Shown piece after piece: positions 63,445-64,000 of a stretch of DNA of 64,000 nt. A program made the position numbers and the translations under genes. Under the pieces are notes generated by a model. That model worked only from the letters and a program-made list of their open reading frames with translations. It ran no database searches and was not told where the DNA came from. This DNA comes from Saprospiraceae bacterium (GTDB lineage Bacteria; Bacteroidota; Bacteroidia; Chitinophagales; Saprospiraceae), in contig JANWXM010000005.1 of the NCBI GenBank assembly GCA_025055285.1, forward strand, positions 1-64,000, written 5' to 3'. How positions within the stretch are numbered: the first letter of the stretch is position 1; each line of letters starts with the position of its first letter.

Positions 63445-64000
63445 ATGCGCAATCTCTTGCTTTGGGCAGCAGGTGTGGTAATCTTCGGCGCAGTAGTCTA
63501 TTTTTTCTCCACCATTGTCAGCTATGTAATTGCGGCATCTGTGCTGGCCATGTTGGGCCGACCGCTCAAGGACTTTCTCCAGCGCAGGGTTCGCCTAGGG
63601 CGCTGGCGCATCGGAGCAGCAAGTGCTTCTTTTCTGACAATACTGTGCTTCCTGGGGGTAATCCTCGGATTTTTCCTGCTCTTTGTACCCACCCTGCTGG
63701 CCCAGATCAAACATCTCTCTACTATAGATTACGCAACATTAGGAGAGAGACTCAAAGCTCCTCTTGCTGAGTGGGATGTTTGGTTGCGTCAGGCCGGCTT
63801 TTTGGAGCCTGGTCAAACACTAGGCCGTCGTATTCAAGAGGCACTCATTAGCTTCTTCCAACCCGCTCGATTGGGCAATTGGATAAGCAGTGCCTTCTCG
63901 CTAGCTAGCAACACTGCTATTGCAATAGTGTCGGTATCTTTTATTCTATTCTTCCTTTTAAAAGAAGACGACCTCATTACAGGCGTTATTTATTCGATTA
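63445..64000 (+). CDS. AI-2E family transporter (partial, runs off the window)
   Basis: This partial gene, 185 codons to the end, starts at the ATG 63445 (MRNLLLWAAGVVIFGAVVYFFSTIVSYVIAA). The pattern of helices 1-3 with GRPLKDFLQRR and RIGAASASFLTILCFLGVILGFFLLFVP, an amphipathic stretch, and then ISSAFSLASNTAIAIVSVSFILFFLLKED is typical of the AI-2E/TerC-like exporter family (PF01594). It starts 12 bp after alkB. The substrate is unknown; the family includes Na+/H+ antiporters and a putative autoinducer-2 exporter. Confidence 0.88.
   Translation, partial: MRNLLLWAAGVVIFGAVVYFFSTIVSYVIAASVLAMLGRPLKDFLQRRVRLGRWRIGAASASFLTILCFLGVILGFFLLFVPTLLAQIKHLSTIDYATLGERLKAPLAEWDVWLRQAGFLEPGQTLGRRIQEALISFFQPARLGNWISSAFSLASNTAIAIVSVSFILFFLLKEDDLITGVIYSI

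Noticed and set aside
1-64000. tRNA, rRNA or CRISPR array
   Set aside because: Scanning the intergenic regions by eye gave no cloverleaf with a T-arm, no rRNA-like block and no regularly spaced repeats.

Overview
This window comes from a member of the phylum Bacteroidota (Bacteroidetes). Three secreted proteins end in type IX secretion (T9SS) C-terminal sorting domains. The cbb3 oxidase has the fused CcoN-CcoO chain. DUF5777, DUF3137, PafA-type phosphatase and bacterial alpha-2-macroglobulin genes are present. Several genes are preceded by the Bacteroidetes -7 promoter word TAnnTTTG. LpxD and an LptF/LptG permease show a lipopolysaccharide outer membrane. The aerobic or microaerobic cbb3 oxidase and an AlkB-type alkane monooxygenase suggest an oxygen-respiring environmental organism. 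I cannot place it below phylum from the sequence alone. No rRNA, tRNA or CRISPR array was found.

Layout. 0-2.6 kb: a frameshifted M43 metalloprotease and a second T9SS cargo protein, followed by a 307-bp internally deleted insertion-sequence remnant. 2.9-4.1 kb: thiolase. 4.3-10.6 kb: the cbb3 oxidase cluster ccoS-ccoNO-ccoQ-ccoP-ccoG-ccoH plus a SafE-like membrane protein. 10.7-16.6 kb (minus strand): an MsbA-like ABC exporter, an Mfd lacking its whole UvrB-homology N-terminus, a 0.7-kb empty stretch and an EamA transporter. 16.9-21.3 kb: a secreted SPOR-like protein, a GH31 glycosidase and a LytS-type sensor kinase. 21.5-23.7 kb: a ParA / ribbon-helix-helix / DUF3137 trio. 23.7-30.9 kb: uvrA, pafA and a uvrD/pcrA helicase. 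31.3-34.3 kb: a zinc amidohydrolase-like protein, kbl and a LytTR response regulator. 34.5-37.0 kb: an LptF/G permease and a dead full-length IS copy related to the 2.6-kb remnant. 37-45.4 kb: a GH2 beta-mannosidase-like enzyme, a DUF5777 protein, an S66 carboxypeptidase and a large T9SS reprolysin-like protease. 45.6-53.3 kb: an alpha-2-macroglobulin lipoprotein, cinA and ftsE. 53.5-60.1 kb (minus strand): tsaB, mnmA, a thioredoxin-fold protein, lpxD and glgB. 60.3-64 kb: a Crp/Fnr regulator with a strong terminator, a cystathionine synthase/lyase, alkB and the start of an AI-2E family permease that runs off the end.

How the genes work together. The clearest functional block is the respiratory cluster: catalytic subunits plus assembly factors, but no copper ATPase CcoI. 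Three DNA-repair proteins lie here (UvrA, UvrD/PcrA, Mfd), yet Mfd lacks the module that recruits UvrA. The ParA neighbour carries a ParB-like N-terminal peptide on a ribbon-helix-helix body, which looks like a dedicated non-ParB positioning system. Most remaining genes are housekeeping (cell envelope, tRNA modification, glycogen) or secreted degradative proteins.
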